Positions 21,680-33,284 of a stretch of DNA of 64,000 nucleotides are shown piece by piece. The position numbers and the translations under genes are program-made. The notes below the pieces were generated by a model that ran no database searches, was not told the origin of the DNA, and was given only the letters and a program-made list of their open reading frames with translations. The stretch's first letter is position 1. Each line of letters begins with the position of its first letter. The DNA is from Cristatella mucedo (taxonomy: Eukaryota > Bryozoa > Phylactolaemata > Cristatellidae). Location: contig WPIO01000009.1 in the NCBI GenBank assembly GCA_009760855.2, positions 837,001 to 901,000 of the forward strand. The letters run 5' to 3'.

Positions 21680-21762
21680 AATCAGCAAATGTAAAGCGCC
21701 TAGAGAGATATTGAGTCCTCTGAGGGCGCTTTAGCAAGTGCATTATCATTATTATTATTAGT
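21680..21762 (+). mobile_element. LINE-A 3' tail fragment
   Basis: An isolated hairpin (AAAGCGCC...GGGCGCTTT) with an (ATT)n tail. It is an extreme 5'-truncated insertion, next to the end of the recognisable BIRC6 duplicate. Confidence 0.85.
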
Positions 21763-22430
21763 AGTACATGGAGCTGGCATACTCCAGTTTGTGCATATCT
21801 TGACCACTGATTTCGATGTAAAGGCTTGTGAGACGGTCTAACTGAATAAGCGAACTACCACGATAAACATCTCGTTTATTTCGCACAGTTCGGAATAAAT
21901 AAAATACTCAAGAATCCACTATGAATGCATCATTGGCAGACTGAAAAACTCTACGTGCGTAAGGCCATAGGAAAATTCTTCCCAGTCTATAATTTATCGG
22001 ATTCTAGAGCCATTGGCACGGTTTAATGGGATTTACATATGCAACTTTCTTGCTCTAAATTCGATAAAGGAGGCACTACTCACCAAGTTATCTTGAAGAT
22101 AAATCGTTGAAAAATGCTTTCTTTGATAAAAAGGTATAGAATTTCACCTTGTCCTCAGGTTTTAAATTTAGGATATAACTTCAACTTGTTTTTAACCAGC
22201 AGAAACCATGAAATTAGGTCAAAAAGGCATTGAAAATTTGCTTATAAAACCTTGAAATTTCAAGCCATTGGAAGTATAGAATCTATTGAACGCTCCGAAA
22301 AGCACATGGGGGTAGTCGGCTCTATGTAGGGAAACTGGTAGGGGCACAAGCTCGAGTCCAATCTTGAAAAAAGCTCCACAAAATCTGAGGAACACATCCG
22401 ACTGTCCGCGGAGGGAAAAAATTGTGTAAA
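21763..22430. other. No feature recognised
   Basis: Unique-looking sequence without coding signal, repeat or RNA gene that I can support. Confidence 0.4.
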
Positions 22431-23200
22431 GCTGCTATATATGTCTGGTTTTAGAAAATTTGTTAAGAAGACTGATCCCACCACAAGCTATTACCTTCGA
22501 TCCCTATCTAAGATTAAGAACTGTCTTCTACGGTGGCTAGCAGAAAACTTAACTAGTACCTTAGTTTTGTCTCCGCTAGATTGTTGTATTTCCGTTTTGG
22601 CTGGGGTACCGAAAAAAGCGACTAGGCCACTATAGCTGGCTTGAATACGGCTGCAAGGCTAGTTAGCCAAGCCCAGAGGTTTGACCCAGTGTCTCCTTTG
22701 CTAGAAGCGCTAGGATGGCTTCCGGTTGATCGACGGATAGAGAGCAAAATTCTTTCGCCGACCCATAAGGCCAGCTACGGCTTTACTCCACCATACCTAC
22801 CTGAACTGCTGCACCTTTTTCAGACTTCTCGTGCCCTGAGGTCCTGTATGGACAATAAATTAGCTGTTTCCTTCCTCCGCTTTAAGACCGTTGGTGATGA
22901 AAGCTTTTGCTCTTTATGTCCTAGACTGTGGAACTCACATCCGCGATTCTTACTTAACAACTACTCTCCTGCCGCCGACTATGGTGCATCCTTTCCAGCC
23001 GTGCTAAGATGCTACACCTATGCTACTCATAACCTCAACTGGTCTCCTGACTCTGCTATGGTTTCTCTTTTTTTGCGGGAGATGATGTCGGTTGGCTACC
23101 GAACGCGTACCGAAAGCGTAACACCCAGATAGTCTTTGTGTCTTTGTCGAGTTACAGACGGATGTACATTATATTCAATTAATTAAAGGTGCTATGATTT
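22431..23200 (+). mobile_element. LINE-B 3' part
   Basis: Plus strand. The post-RT region translates as TSYYLRSLSKIKNCLLRW and, after a break, AARLVSQAQRFDPVSPLLEALG and LPVDRRIESKIL. It closely resembles the minus-strand copy 29535-30155. Stops and frameshifts are present. It ends near 23170 with GAGTTACAGACGG followed by an AT tail. Confidence 0.8.
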
Positions 23201-23221
23201 GATTGAATTGTAGCTGTATAA

Positions 23222-23440
23222 TAATGACACCATCTGTGCATGCTGCCAATTACCACATTTGCATGCTAACCCTGTGCATGTCACCCCTAACCATGTTATT
23301 CATTTTGTTTGTTTTTCAAGCATGATTTTACTTACCATTTAATTGCATTTCCCTTTGCAGCACAAGTAAAGCGCCTAGAAAGAGATTAAGTTCTCTGAGG
23401 GCGCTTTATCAAGTACATTATTATTATTATTATTACCATA
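23222..23440 (+). mobile_element. LINE-A 3' UTR fragment
   Basis: Family 3' UTR (CATTTGCATGCTAACCCTG...), hairpin and (ATT)n tail at 23418-23434, directly after the LINE-B copy. Confidence 0.85.
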
Positions 23441-23849
23441 CTTATTATTAGCATATTATCAGATACCCGAAGCCGATGTCATTACTCATGAACTTCCGGT
23501 CGTCCATCCTAGAAACAGGCTCCCACTCGAGAATGCCAAACTGGTTTGTCTAGAATGCTTAAAATTAATAAGGCTACCTCAATGCCTAGTACAGACGATA
23601 GTTTTTACGAGCCAGAAAACGTGCCCGTTCGTTTTGCCTCGAGCTTTGAACGACAGGCTAACGGTCGCAAACATGACAAACATTAGAAGCATGTACTTGT
23701 TACTCCGAAGGCTCGGCGGGGTAGGCTTGACCTGCCGCTCACCTAGCCGCGTAGCCTTGCACCTACTGCCGTTCGGTGCGCGCCTACGCGCAGTTAGCTG
23801 GCTGCTGCGAAACGAGCGTTTCTGGCGCTGACCTGCTTACCGTTACTAA

Positions 23850-24540
23850 AGGGGGTCGTGAGTCCGCGGCGTGAATTGGAAAGCGAGACACACAAATTGG
23901 GGATTTTACTGAACTTTATTCGCAAGCGCACAAAGTCACTGCGCGTCTAGTTCAGTTTAATCTCCACACTCCTCGCACGTTCCCAACAGCACCAACACTC
24001 TCGCGGAGGGAATACTTCTCCACACTGAGGCGGGAACCGGAGCCTAAATCCTAACCAGAGAACTAGAACTCGGTTTCCACAAGTGTGGCAGGAATACTAC
24101 ACACACGCCAACTCAAGCACTCCTGTGGAGGAAACACGTCTCCACACTTACGCTACTTGCATCTATACTGGGAAACGACCCAAATAGACGGAGCTCAAAT
24201 TGGAGCCTAAACCCTAACCGGAGAACTAGGACTCCACACACGCCAATTACGCCTAGCTCGCACCGGCAAATCCCTATGGCGAGACCACGTGCTAGTGCGC
24301 ACGCAAAAAACACAAAAGAATCACAAAATGCCAGCTCGGGCGCGATACGACCGTATTCAGTGGAGTCCACCGAATCCTCCTAGCACTGTCTTGTCCTGTT
24401 CCGTCCATCGTCGGTGGACAGCCCGCCCTCCTCCCTCGCTTTCAGAGAAACGAGTGCGACGGCGTCGAAGCCGGACCAAAGACAAAAGACCGTAAGACCA
24501 AGAGCGAGCGTCGCTCGACTCTTAAATACCTAGCTGAAAC
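23850..24540 (-). mobile_element. Possible Gypsy LTR / 3' region
   Basis: Downstream, on the minus strand, of the integrase fragment at 24560-25360. It contains an imperfect ~160-bp tandem duplication (both units include GGAGCCTAAA...CTAACC.GAGAACTAG), and on the minus strand AATAAAGTTCAG near 23920. This would fit an LTR, but I cannot define its ends or a partner copy. Confidence 0.3.
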
Positions 24541-24559
24541 AATGGGGCAAGCGCCTAGT

Positions 24560-25380
24560 GGTATTGGGCCCATTACGGCAAGGAATATAGGCCACTAGAA
24601 GGGCCCCTCTGTCCAGCTTGAATGGCGAATGGGTTCCAGACGATTCTTCCTTGGAACGAGTGAAGGTGGAGGTTGACAGGCCGGCCAACATCAACCAGCC
24701 GCTTCCGCGCGTACCGGACCAATTCTAAAGGCCGAATCGCCACCGCTCGTCTCACAGCTTCCTGGCTTGCTCTTAAGCGCTTCATCTCTGGCTCACTGCT
24801 TCAGGACAAAGGAGCTCTAGCCCGCCGCCGAACAGCTCTTGTTCGCGCTAAAATTCAGCCAAGGCCAACAGGGCGCTACATACTGGCAAATCTGGAAAGC
24901 CTGTCTACTAGCATTCTATTAAAGCGCTCTAATAGCCCATCAGTTTGAGGACGATACGGCGATTTGCGCAGTTGGTCGATAGACATCATGCGACACATCC
25001 GCTCGAGCATTCGAAACCTAAAGTTGTCCTCGCGGTTAGAGAGGACCTGATCTAAATACCTTGCCGGCATCTAGTCTCTTCCATGAACACTCTAGCTCAG
25101 ATTAGCTCTGTCTGTTCCGGGATCGCTCTAGGCGCTGGCCACTAGGTGAAACATTCATTCATCGTTAAGATGTACCGATTCCCCGAATGCATTAGTGGCA
25201 GCTCGACAATATCCATGGCAACGAGAGTTGCCATGGTCGTAGGGGGGGGGGTTCGTTGCGATTCAAACGCCCAACCACAAAAAATGAGAGAAAGATAAGA
25301 GAGTGAGTATGGGAGACAGTATGCACCGAAACGATATGCACCGAAACCCTTAGTATCCAATCGATTCAGTAATACACGGT
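24560..25380 (-). pseudogene. Ty3/Gypsy integrase fragment
   Basis: Minus strand. At 25142-25360 the frame ends in VAMDIVELPLMHSGNRYIL, the integrase core around the first catalytic Asp. At 24876-25070 it reads RKSPYRPQTDGLLERFNRML, the strand around the catalytic Glu. The middle, including the second Asp, is missing or out of frame. The piece at 24573-24785 would be the C-terminal domain. It is a decayed fragment of a gypsy-type pol, not intact. Confidence 0.75.
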
Positions 25381-25399
25381 ACAGCGTTAAAGTTTCCGC

Positions 25400-26990
25400 C
25401 TGCTCAGGAAATACGAACTAAGTACAGCTTCGGCAGTTTGGAATTCTCTTCCTCCCACGGTTACTATCTGCCGTCAATTTGCGTCTTAGTTATCTCCGTT
25501 AATCCAGAACTAGTTCCGCTTAGAATTCGCTTCACCGTTGATAATTTGTCTTTTCTAATCCGGTTTCTGCGTCCCTACGGAGCATAATTCAGGTAAGGTG
25601 AGCGATTCCTGCTCGCTAGATGCAATTTTTTGAAAGATATGAGGAAATTGATTAAATGTAATTTTTAATGTACATAATTTTGTCATGTTTGCAAGCTATT
25701 ACAGTGAGAAAAGAGAACTCGTGCGAAGTTTGTTATTCCAAGACCTTGGTAGGCACTGGCTGAACACTCACATTAATGTTGCTTGTGTATGGCTTACCCT
25801 TCCAAACGTAGAACTACCCGGAACGGGCCTCTCATTGCAAAAACATCTTTTTGGTCTATTCGAGGTCTATATATAACGTCTCAATGGAACAAAAAAGTTC
25901 CAATGTGCACTATACAATGATTGGGTCTAATCGTAATGCGAGTTTTACTATGATCAAAAAAATCTCGTCCGCTCTCTATTCTCTCAGGTCACTCACTGCA
26001 GTGTCAGCACTTTCCTTTCAGTCCCTTTCTTTCAACAGTGTCCCTAAAGCACAATCCTGTATATTTCCATGAAATATCGATAAAGATAATACATGCTGCT
26101 TTGTGATGTTTTTGGCAATGTAAGGACTGCAGAAAACCGGCTCCTGCATAGTGATGAAGTGGCCGACCATTTAAGGCAACTTTAAGAGCAGGGCATAGGT
26201 AAGTTTTGAAAATACTGTAGCCGAGTCCCAGGGGCAGAGGATAGTTTCTTCCAAGCCCCGCCATGCTCAGGCCACGCCGCCGCTCACCATGCCGCTTAGC
26301 TAGGGTGAGGCTAGCGGCCGTCAGGTTAGACCTCTTTAGAATATCGCATGCGCCAAAAAAATTAAGGGAACTAACCAAGTCTACAGGGAGGGTCCTATGC
26401 AAAGTTCCCAGTTCACTGTAGGGTCGCAAGACGATGAAGCCAGCTCGAACAAACGTGTTAGCTACTATTAGGCTTAGGCAGTCCCGTCTTTGTAACGACT
26501 CCGTTCTAACAACGCGAGCGTACGCCGTAAAAGAACCAATGAGCTGAGTAACTGCTTGAGTTGGCAGAGTCAACGTCTACTACAGTCGCGAGCCTACGCC
26601 GAAAGACGCCAGCTCACGGGTGCCACGATCACGCTACAGCGGAAAGCGGAATATACACATTAATTTTATTATAGCATAAGCTCGGCAAAGACCCTAAAAT
26701 TCTACACTATAAGACTACAGAAATACCCTGAAGCGACGTGGGAGAAATGGGAAAACCATGCATCCGGTTCCGAAAACATAAGCTAAAGTTGAGTCTCAGG
26801 AACGAACACAATCCGTACTTGGACGGAATTTGTAACCGGAGTCTTGGGTACCACGTACAGTGATTTCCGGCAGGGTAAGGGAGGAAATTTGAATTCGTTC
26901 CCAAAGAAGGCTAAAAATCATCCCTGCATTAATAAATTAGTCAGTCATCTCGGAGGTTTAGTCCTATACTAATCCGAACCTTGAGGTGTA
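25400..26990. other. Unassigned; one 189-codon minus ORF
   Basis: No recognised repeat or RNA gene. The minus-strand frame 26004-26573 is 189 codons long, with a basic segment (AKRHGERRRGL) and no motif I know. It has no detectable partner elsewhere in the window. It could be an unknown exon, the remains of an element, or chance. Confidence 0.25.
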
Positions 26991-26996
26991 ATGACT

Positions 26997-27172
26997 CACC
27001 GTTGGCGAGTCGCGATGGCCCGCAAGGTAAGGCAGTTGCTTTTCACGACCTCAGTTCCGAGGTCGTGGCTTTAAATCCTGCTGTGGGTGATTATGATTAT
27101 TTATTTAAAATAAAAGCATTGGCGACAACCGTAAAGGCTTTTCTGTCTATACACAAAATACGCTGTTGAATC
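26997..27172 (+). mobile_element. SINE S2 copy
   Basis: GGCCCGCAAGGTAAGGCAG (A-box-like), the CACGACCTCAG...CCGAGGTCGTGG dyad, a B-box-like TTTAAATCC (mutated) and GGTGGGTGA. It then has the shared body with AAAGGCTTTTCTGTCTATACAC. Same family as 15890-16065, in the opposite orientation. Confidence 0.7.
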
Positions 27173-27189
27173 AGCTAGCATTTATTTGC

Positions 27190-28118
27190 TATTTTAATAA
27201 TAAAAATTATTATGATGCATTTGATACAGTGCCCTCAGAGAACTCAATCTCTGTCTAGGCACTTTACAATTGATGCAAAGGAAGCGCGATCGAATGGTTA
27301 GTGGTAGCGAACTCAATAAACAACAAGGATAACATAGATAGCGGTGACATGCACAGTGTCAGCACGCATAAGTACATAACAGACAGATCACAGGGACCTA
27401 CTAAATGCTATCGTAAAAACATTTTTAGTTTCTTCTTAAATGTGGTTATGTCAGGAAATGTCGTTAGGCAAGCAGGAAATGAATTCCAGGCTTTGGGAAC
27501 ATAATTGGTAAAGGCACAGTTCCAAAGAATTTGAGATTTGTACGAGGTGTGGGTAAAAAGTTAGATTCCAAAAAGTGGGTGGTAAGATGCTGAGCCTGGT
27601 GGGGGAGTAGATCTGGTAGATAGGCTGGAGCCGAAGAACGAAGTGAAATAAAAGTGAGTGACAAAACCTTGAAGTTGATGCCTTGCTTGACTTTGAGCCA
27701 GTGCAGATTTGCGAGAAATGATGTGATGTGGCAACTGCACCACTCACGACAGATAAGCAAGCCTAGCTGCAGAATTTGGCACCAGGTGTAAGCACCTAAT
27801 TGCACAAGCCACTAGACAAGCAAGCACTGAATTACAAAAGTTCACGTGGTATGTCACAAATGCTTGGACCAATTTAAATGGGGTAACCCTGTCTAAACAA
27901 GCCCAAATTTTAGGAACGTGGTGTAGCTGAAAGCAGACAGACTTGATTGTGGAGGTGATGTGGTCGTCTAATGAAAGGTCAATTTGGAACATGGCACCTA
28001 TACTTCGTGCAGATTCAACAGGAGATATGCTGACAGAGCCGATTTTGAGCGTTAACCTTTCCAATATCTGAATGAAATTTGGTTTTACCATAACTAGTAA
28101 GTCGGTTTTGTCATAATT
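27190..28118 (-). mobile_element. LINE-A copy, inverted member of a pair
   Basis: (ATT)n-type tail near 27198, hairpin with a compensated stem (AAAGTGCC...GGGCACT), C-terminal domain (27451-27805) and RT end (27744-28145 with ERLTLKIGSVSISPVESAR). It abuts, head to head, the plus-strand copy starting at 28119. Confidence 0.8.
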
Positions 28119-28626
28119 TTGTCGCTCACTTTTAGGTCCCTTCATTCTATGGCTCCTGCCTATCTGTCAGATATACTACCCAATCAGGCCAAGCATCGTA
28201 CCACCCGCTTCTCGGAATCCAACAGCCTAGAAATACCTCATACAAACCTTAAATCCTTTGGAGACCGTGCATTTAGTTCATATGCTCCCAAAGGGTGGAA
28301 CTCTCTCCCGACCTGCGTCAGAACATCCCCTGACCTGACCACATTTAAAAGGAACCTGAAAACACACCTATTTAGGACAGCATTTAGTGGGTCCTTGTGA
28401 TTCGTCTTTGATGTGCTTATGCGTGCTGACACTGCATGGTGCCACTAACCACATATGCATGCTGACCCTGTGCATGTCACCCCTAACCATATTATTCATT
28501 TTGTTTGTTTTTCAAGCATGATTTTACTTACCATTCAATTGCATTTCACTTTACAGCAAATGTAAAGCGCCTGGAGAGAGATTGAGTTCTCTGAGGGCGC
28601 TTTATCAAGTGAATTATTATTATTAT
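28119..28626 (+). mobile_element. LINE-A 3' end, plus member of pair
   Basis: Starts abruptly in the C-terminal domain ([19 protein letters not shown]), remains open to SGSL (stop near 28398), then the 3' UTR, hairpin and (ATT)n at 28613-28626. It is very similar to 45755-46267, so this is a young-looking 5'-truncated copy. Confidence 0.85.
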
Positions 28627-29049
28627 TGTAATGCAATTAAAAAAAGCTTGCTTCAACTATTAGCACTTTTGAGGGTCTATTTAGCGCTTAAAAAACATTT
28701 CCATGAAGTTTTTAGTCTTGCTGTGCTTTTTTTGGAAACCTACACCAGATCAATGAAAAATAAAAATTTCAGAAGTCATTATATAATTTTTAATTTCTGG
28801 AAATTAGCCTTTGGAAAGACAAAGTTGGAAGTGAATTAAAAAATAAGCACGTAAAGAAATGCACAACATAAATAAACGAAACAACTAAAATAAATAAAAA
28901 TAAAGCAAATAAACCGATAAAAAGAAAGTTATAAATGCAATCCCATGTTTTGGTGAGTGACAAGCGATCGGAACGTAGTAAATAAAATTCTAAAACATGC
29001 CGTAGGGTTTCACTTTCTTCGGAAGCAAGTTTTACTTCTTTGGGAGTGA

Positions 29050-29455
29050 CTTTAACCTATAAATCATGAGGCGCTCTTGTCCTTTAGAAAACATCTCCAG
29101 TTCCGGCTTAAAAGATTGACCAAAAATAAGCACATCGTTAAAGCCGTCTTACAATGTACACGTACTAATGCTACCTCCATCAGCCGCACAAATGTTGCTG
29201 ATGCGTTGCATAGACCAAAAGGCATAACTGCTAATATCACCCTTGCCGGAATGAGAAAGCCTTTTTATTTATAGAATCCTCAGCCAGTTTTACTTGACGA
29301 TACCCAGCTTTCAGATCGAGTGATAAGAACCTCTTGGCACCTGACGGTGCATTTGGGGTATCTGCAATCCTTGGCATTTAATACAAATCCTTCTTCATTA
29401 TGTTATTAATCACCCTAAAGTTTATGCAGCACCGCATAGTGCCATTTCTTTTTAA
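29050..29455 (-). pseudogene. Ty3/Gypsy reverse transcriptase fragment
   Basis: Minus strand: NGTMRCCINFRVINNIMKKD, then AKRFLSLDLKAGYRQVKLAE (the first catalytic Asp is in the LDLKAGY box). In a shifted frame it continues MPFGLCNASATFVRLMEV and, in a third frame, FNDVLIFG where the active YxDD box belongs. Several frameshifts and a stop are present. It is a separate fragment from the integrase at 24560. Confidence 0.75.
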
Positions 29456-30770
29456 AATGTAATGTAATATAATGTATCTCCGTCTGTAACTCTACAAAGT
29501 CATAAAGACCATGTGCGTGTTACGAGGGAGAATTTTATATAGCACACTCACAGCCTAAGCGGCTTTCGGTACGCATTCGGTATCCAGCAGACTTTGTCTC
29601 ACGAAAAAAAGAGAAAGTCGGAAGCATAGAAGAGTCAGGAGAGCAGTTGAGGTAGTGAGTAGCATGTAAGTAGCAGCTCAGGGCCGTTGAAAAGGATGTG
29701 TCATAGTCGGCAGTAGGAGAGTAGTTGTCGTTGCGTAAGAATTGTGGAAGCGAGTTCCACAGTCTAGGACCTGCACAGCCAAAGCTTCTGTCACCAACTG
29801 TCTTTAAGTGGAGGAATGGGACAGCTAATTTATTGTCCAAACAGGTCATTAGGGCGCAAACAGGCTGAAACTGATGCAGCAGTTCAGCTAGGTATGAAGG
29901 AGCCAAGACGTGGCAGGCCTTGTGGGTCAGCGTAAAAACTTTGCTCTGTATCCGTTGCTCAACCGGCAACCATCCTAGCTCTTTCAGCAAAGGAGACACG
30001 TGCTCAAACCGCTGGGACTTGAAGACTAGCCTTGCAGCCATATTCATAGTCCGCTGCAGTGGCCTAATAGCTTTCTTTGGCAGTCCAGCCAAAAGGGATT
30101 TACAATAATCAAGCCGAGACAGAACTGAAGAGCCAGTTAAATTTTTACAAGCCACTTTGGGAGACAGCTCCTAATCTTGGATAGGGATCGGATGTGATGG
30201 CTAGCTGTAGAAGCAGTCTTCTGAATGAAGTTTTTGAAATTGAGGCAGCTATCAAACACGACACCTAAATTTCGAGCACGTGGTGATGGTCCCACAATAG
30301 CATCTCCTATTAGAACAGCGAATCCTTTACGGTTTAATCCAGCCACACGATTTGGGTGTCCTATGAGCAGCAGTTCGGTTTTATCATCATTTAATTTCAG
30401 AAAGTTTTCCGACATCCAGGATCGAATATTGGCAAGGCAAGCATTCGGTTTCTCAGTTGCCGCACTAAATTCCGATGGCTTGAATGACAAATACACCTGA
30501 GTATCGTCAGCATAGAAGTAATATCCTATTCCACGTGCCCTAATCACTTTTCCCAGAGGTTGTGTATAAATGGAGAACAGCAAGGGACCGAGTAAAGACC
30601 CGTGAAGGACTCCACGGGTGACCCTTCTCGTGTCTGAGACCTGGCCCCCACACGACACGGATTGAACACGACACGGATTGAACAAGATCAGACAGGTATG
30701 ATTTAAACCACGCCTGTGCTTTGTCTGCCAGACCAATCATTGTTCCCAACAGTTAAAGCAGAACTAAATA
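29456..30770 (-). mobile_element. LINE-B, best copy (RT)
   Basis: Minus strand with an ACAT-rich tail at 29456-29478. Frame 30137-30736 holds RT motifs: RGVLHGSLLGPLLFSIYT, YYFYADDTQVYLSF with the catalytic DD intact, and ENFLKLNDDKTELLLIG. Frame 29535-30155 holds the C-terminal domain (SRLDYCKSLLAGLPKKAIR). The two overlap in different frames, so one frameshift separates them. The N-terminal RT and any endonuclease are missing; it is 5'-truncated near 30770. Confidence 0.85.
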
Positions 30771-31182
30771 ACACTACAGGAGAGAACCAGGGGTTTGATG
30801 ATTTTTCTACTACGTTTTGCTTCACATAATCGTCCGTGACTTTCTGCAGCTGTTAACGGTGCTTCGGTGCTATGCGTTTAGGGCGCCGCCTAATCGGTGC
30901 GTGGTTGCATATATTAATCGGTACTAACCATGCTCTGCACCAAATCAGTGGAACTCAAGTTGCGATTGCCAGACAAAAAACAGATAAGCGTAACAAGCCA
31001 TAAATCTAAGCTACAAAGATTTTTCTACTGGCAAGTGAGCGGTACTTCTACTGAACATGACCTCAAGGTAGTTTGGCAAGATGCCAAAAATAGCATGGCA
31101 GCCGCTTTTTGTGCTACAACGCAAGTTAATAGAACATATTTCCCGCTTCGATGTTCGCAAGAAACATTAACTAACCTGCACC

Positions 31183-31462
31183 TGTTGTATAACAGTGGCT
31201 CTGGCGGTGGTTGCTCTTGTGGGAGTCTCACGGAGACACAGTGGGCGAATGCGAGCGGTTAATGAGGCTCTACTTGTTACTCTCACGCGTACATAAATGA
31301 GAGCTCGGTCAATCACAGCAGGCGACAAGAAATATAACATGCATTAGTGGCCTTACGCTGGGCTGCGTCAATGGCTTTACTATTGGCCGCAAGTCAGGCA
31401 TGTAGATTAGTGTTAGGGCGCTTCTCTAATTTCGACAGCAGAAGCCGTAGACACTCACAACA
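31183..31462 (-). repeat. LTR (3' copy in minus orientation), 280 bp
   Basis: Aligns with 32848-33138 along its whole length. In minus orientation it starts TGTTGTGAG and ends ATACAACA, the usual TG...CA form. Immediately upstream (31463-31470) is GGAGGGGA, a good polypurine tract, which fixes it as the 3' LTR of a minus-strand element. Confidence 0.7.
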
Positions 31463-32400
31463 TCCCCTCCAACATAAACAATATATTTCATAGCCCACCA
31501 GTATAGCTGAGAAGAGGGCAGCCCGCACGACTGGAAAGTCATGTAGCCATTGGTTTACGGCACTCTCCACTACTGCCTGCTCAGGCCGTGCCCTGTCTTG
31601 TGGTATGTCGCTCGGGCTCTGTCAGGAAATTAATTTAAGCATTAACGAGCTCCGACATGTTGAATGGGGTGCAGGCCACCTCATAGCCACTCAGCTCTGC
31701 CCCTCGCGAGCAGCCGGTCATAGATGCTTCTCACCTTGAGGCAAAGCTGGGACACTCCCACTGTCAGACGGTTCCCGAATGTCGCCTCCAAGCGAGCCTC
31801 GATGGCCGTTTTCACGCGCTCGTCGGCGGTCGATCCCGCCCTGCGAAAAGCACTCCGGCTTACTATGGCCTTGTAGGTCTCGGATTTCTCCTTCGCCGAA
31901 CCGATCTCACGGTTGTGCTGCTCTGCACTTTGCATCGAGACGCTAGTGCGGGTGCTTTCCGCCGCTACGACACTCTCGCTGCTGCACTTCGCTGGTGAGG
32001 CGTCGCTCGATCGGGCCACCTGAGCATTATTGCTGGCTACTAAAACCCATCGCCAATGACCACTACCCCCTCGCCGTTGCAAGCAGTAACATGCTGCCCC
32101 TCCTTCGTCTCCGGCTGGGGCCGCTGTACAATTACTTTGTTCTGGCGCAGTTCGGCTGTTGTGGCTACTATGTTGGAAGCGGCCCCATAGCCACTTCCTC
32201 CATCGGTATTTCAGCCGGATACCTGCGGCAGCTGAGTGAGTTCCGGTCGTCTGCCTGGCAGTTGACGGTGGGATTGACCGGTGATGAAGCTGGCTTGTCC
32301 CTAGCTTTGTCACGGTCTCGGCTCCGGTGAGCTGCTCCTGCTTCAGCCGAAATCTCTCGGCCTCAAGCTCGGCCTCCTCATCCGTCAATCACCGGAAGAT

Positions 32401-32470
32401 CATGTAAAGCACCTAGAAAGAGATTGAGTTCTCAGGGGGCGCTTTGTCAAGTGCAGGATTATTATAATTA
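32401..32470 (+). mobile_element. LINE-A 3' tail fragment
   Basis: Hairpin AAAGCACC...GGCGCTTT and a short ATT tail, inside the LTR element. Confidence 0.8.
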
Positions 32471-32694
32471 TCAGAATAAACTCATTTCGCAGCTTGTGGT
32501 AATCTTGCTTTACGTCGGCCGGCTGATCACCCCAGCTGTGTATCACGTTATCTCCCAGACACACTGGTACATGTTTTAATAGCATCGCAGTCTTTAGCCT
32601 TGCTATAGCCTTCTCAAGCGATAGAAGCCAAGGCATATAGTGCGCTCCACCACTAAGCATATCGTGCAGCCGCATAGGCATCCTATGTAGGCAA

Positions 32695-32800
32695 TAAAAA
32701 TAATATTAATAATAATAATAATAATGCACTTGATAAACCGCCCTCAGAGAACTCAATCTCTTTCTAGGCGCTTTACATTTGCGGCAAAGGGAAGATACAC
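32695..32800 (-). mobile_element. LINE-A 3' tail fragment
   Basis: (AAT)n at 32701-32724 followed by the reversed hairpin; 5'-truncated within about 100 bp. Confidence 0.85.
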
Positions 32801-32847
32801 GGTCTGCTACTCTTTTCGGCTCGAGTAAATCACTCTCTAATACTAGT

Positions 32848-33138
32848 TGTTGTATAGCAGTGGCTCTGGCGGTGGTCCATCTTGTGGGAGTCTCACGGAG
32901 ACACAGCTGTCGAACAAGAGTAAGTAAGTGATTTTTTTATTACTTTATTACTCTCAACGCATATATATGTCAGAGCTCGATCAATCGCAGCAGACGACAC
33001 GAAATATAACATGCATAAGTGGTCTGACGCTTTGCTGCGTCAATAGCTTAACTATTGGCCATAGGTGAGGCATGTACATTAGTGTTAGGGCACTTCGAAA
33101 ATTTCAACAAAAGAAGCCACAGACGCACGCGACACACA
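32848..33138 (-). repeat. LTR (5' copy in minus orientation), 291 bp
   Basis: Partner of 31183-31462. They share GGCTCTGGCGGTGGT, GTGGGAGTCTCACGGAGACA and TAGTGTTAGGGC in the same order. The two are visibly diverged, so the insertion is old. I find no clean target-site duplication outside the pair. Confidence 0.7.
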
Positions 33139-33284
33139 ATTTCTAGTCTAGAATTAACCAAACCCCGTCCCATAACTAAACCGGGTGCTAACAATTATAG
33201 CCCCCCCTTCGCGACCTTTAATATTCCACTAGGTCGCTCTGTTACTTGATCGGTTTGTACCCCGTGTAGTTGGGTTTGCACATC

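Larger units (their letters stand above)
31463..32847 (-). mobile_element. Interior of short LTR element, gag-like ORF
   Basis: Only about 1.4 kb lies between the LTRs. The minus-strand frame 31681-32388 is 235 codons. It opens with a charged helix (MTDEEAELEAERFRLKQEQL) and ends with a basic helical part (RVKTAIEARLEATFGNRL), plausible for a gag-like structural protein. No protease, RT or integrase is present, so this would be a non-autonomous or deleted element. LINE-A tails are inserted at 32401-32470 (+) and 32695-32800 (-). No primer binding site is obvious. Confidence 0.5.

Noticed and set aside
27190-28626. Twin-priming inversion of a single LINE
   Set aside because: Both halves carry their own 3' UTR and tail; twin priming leaves only one tail.
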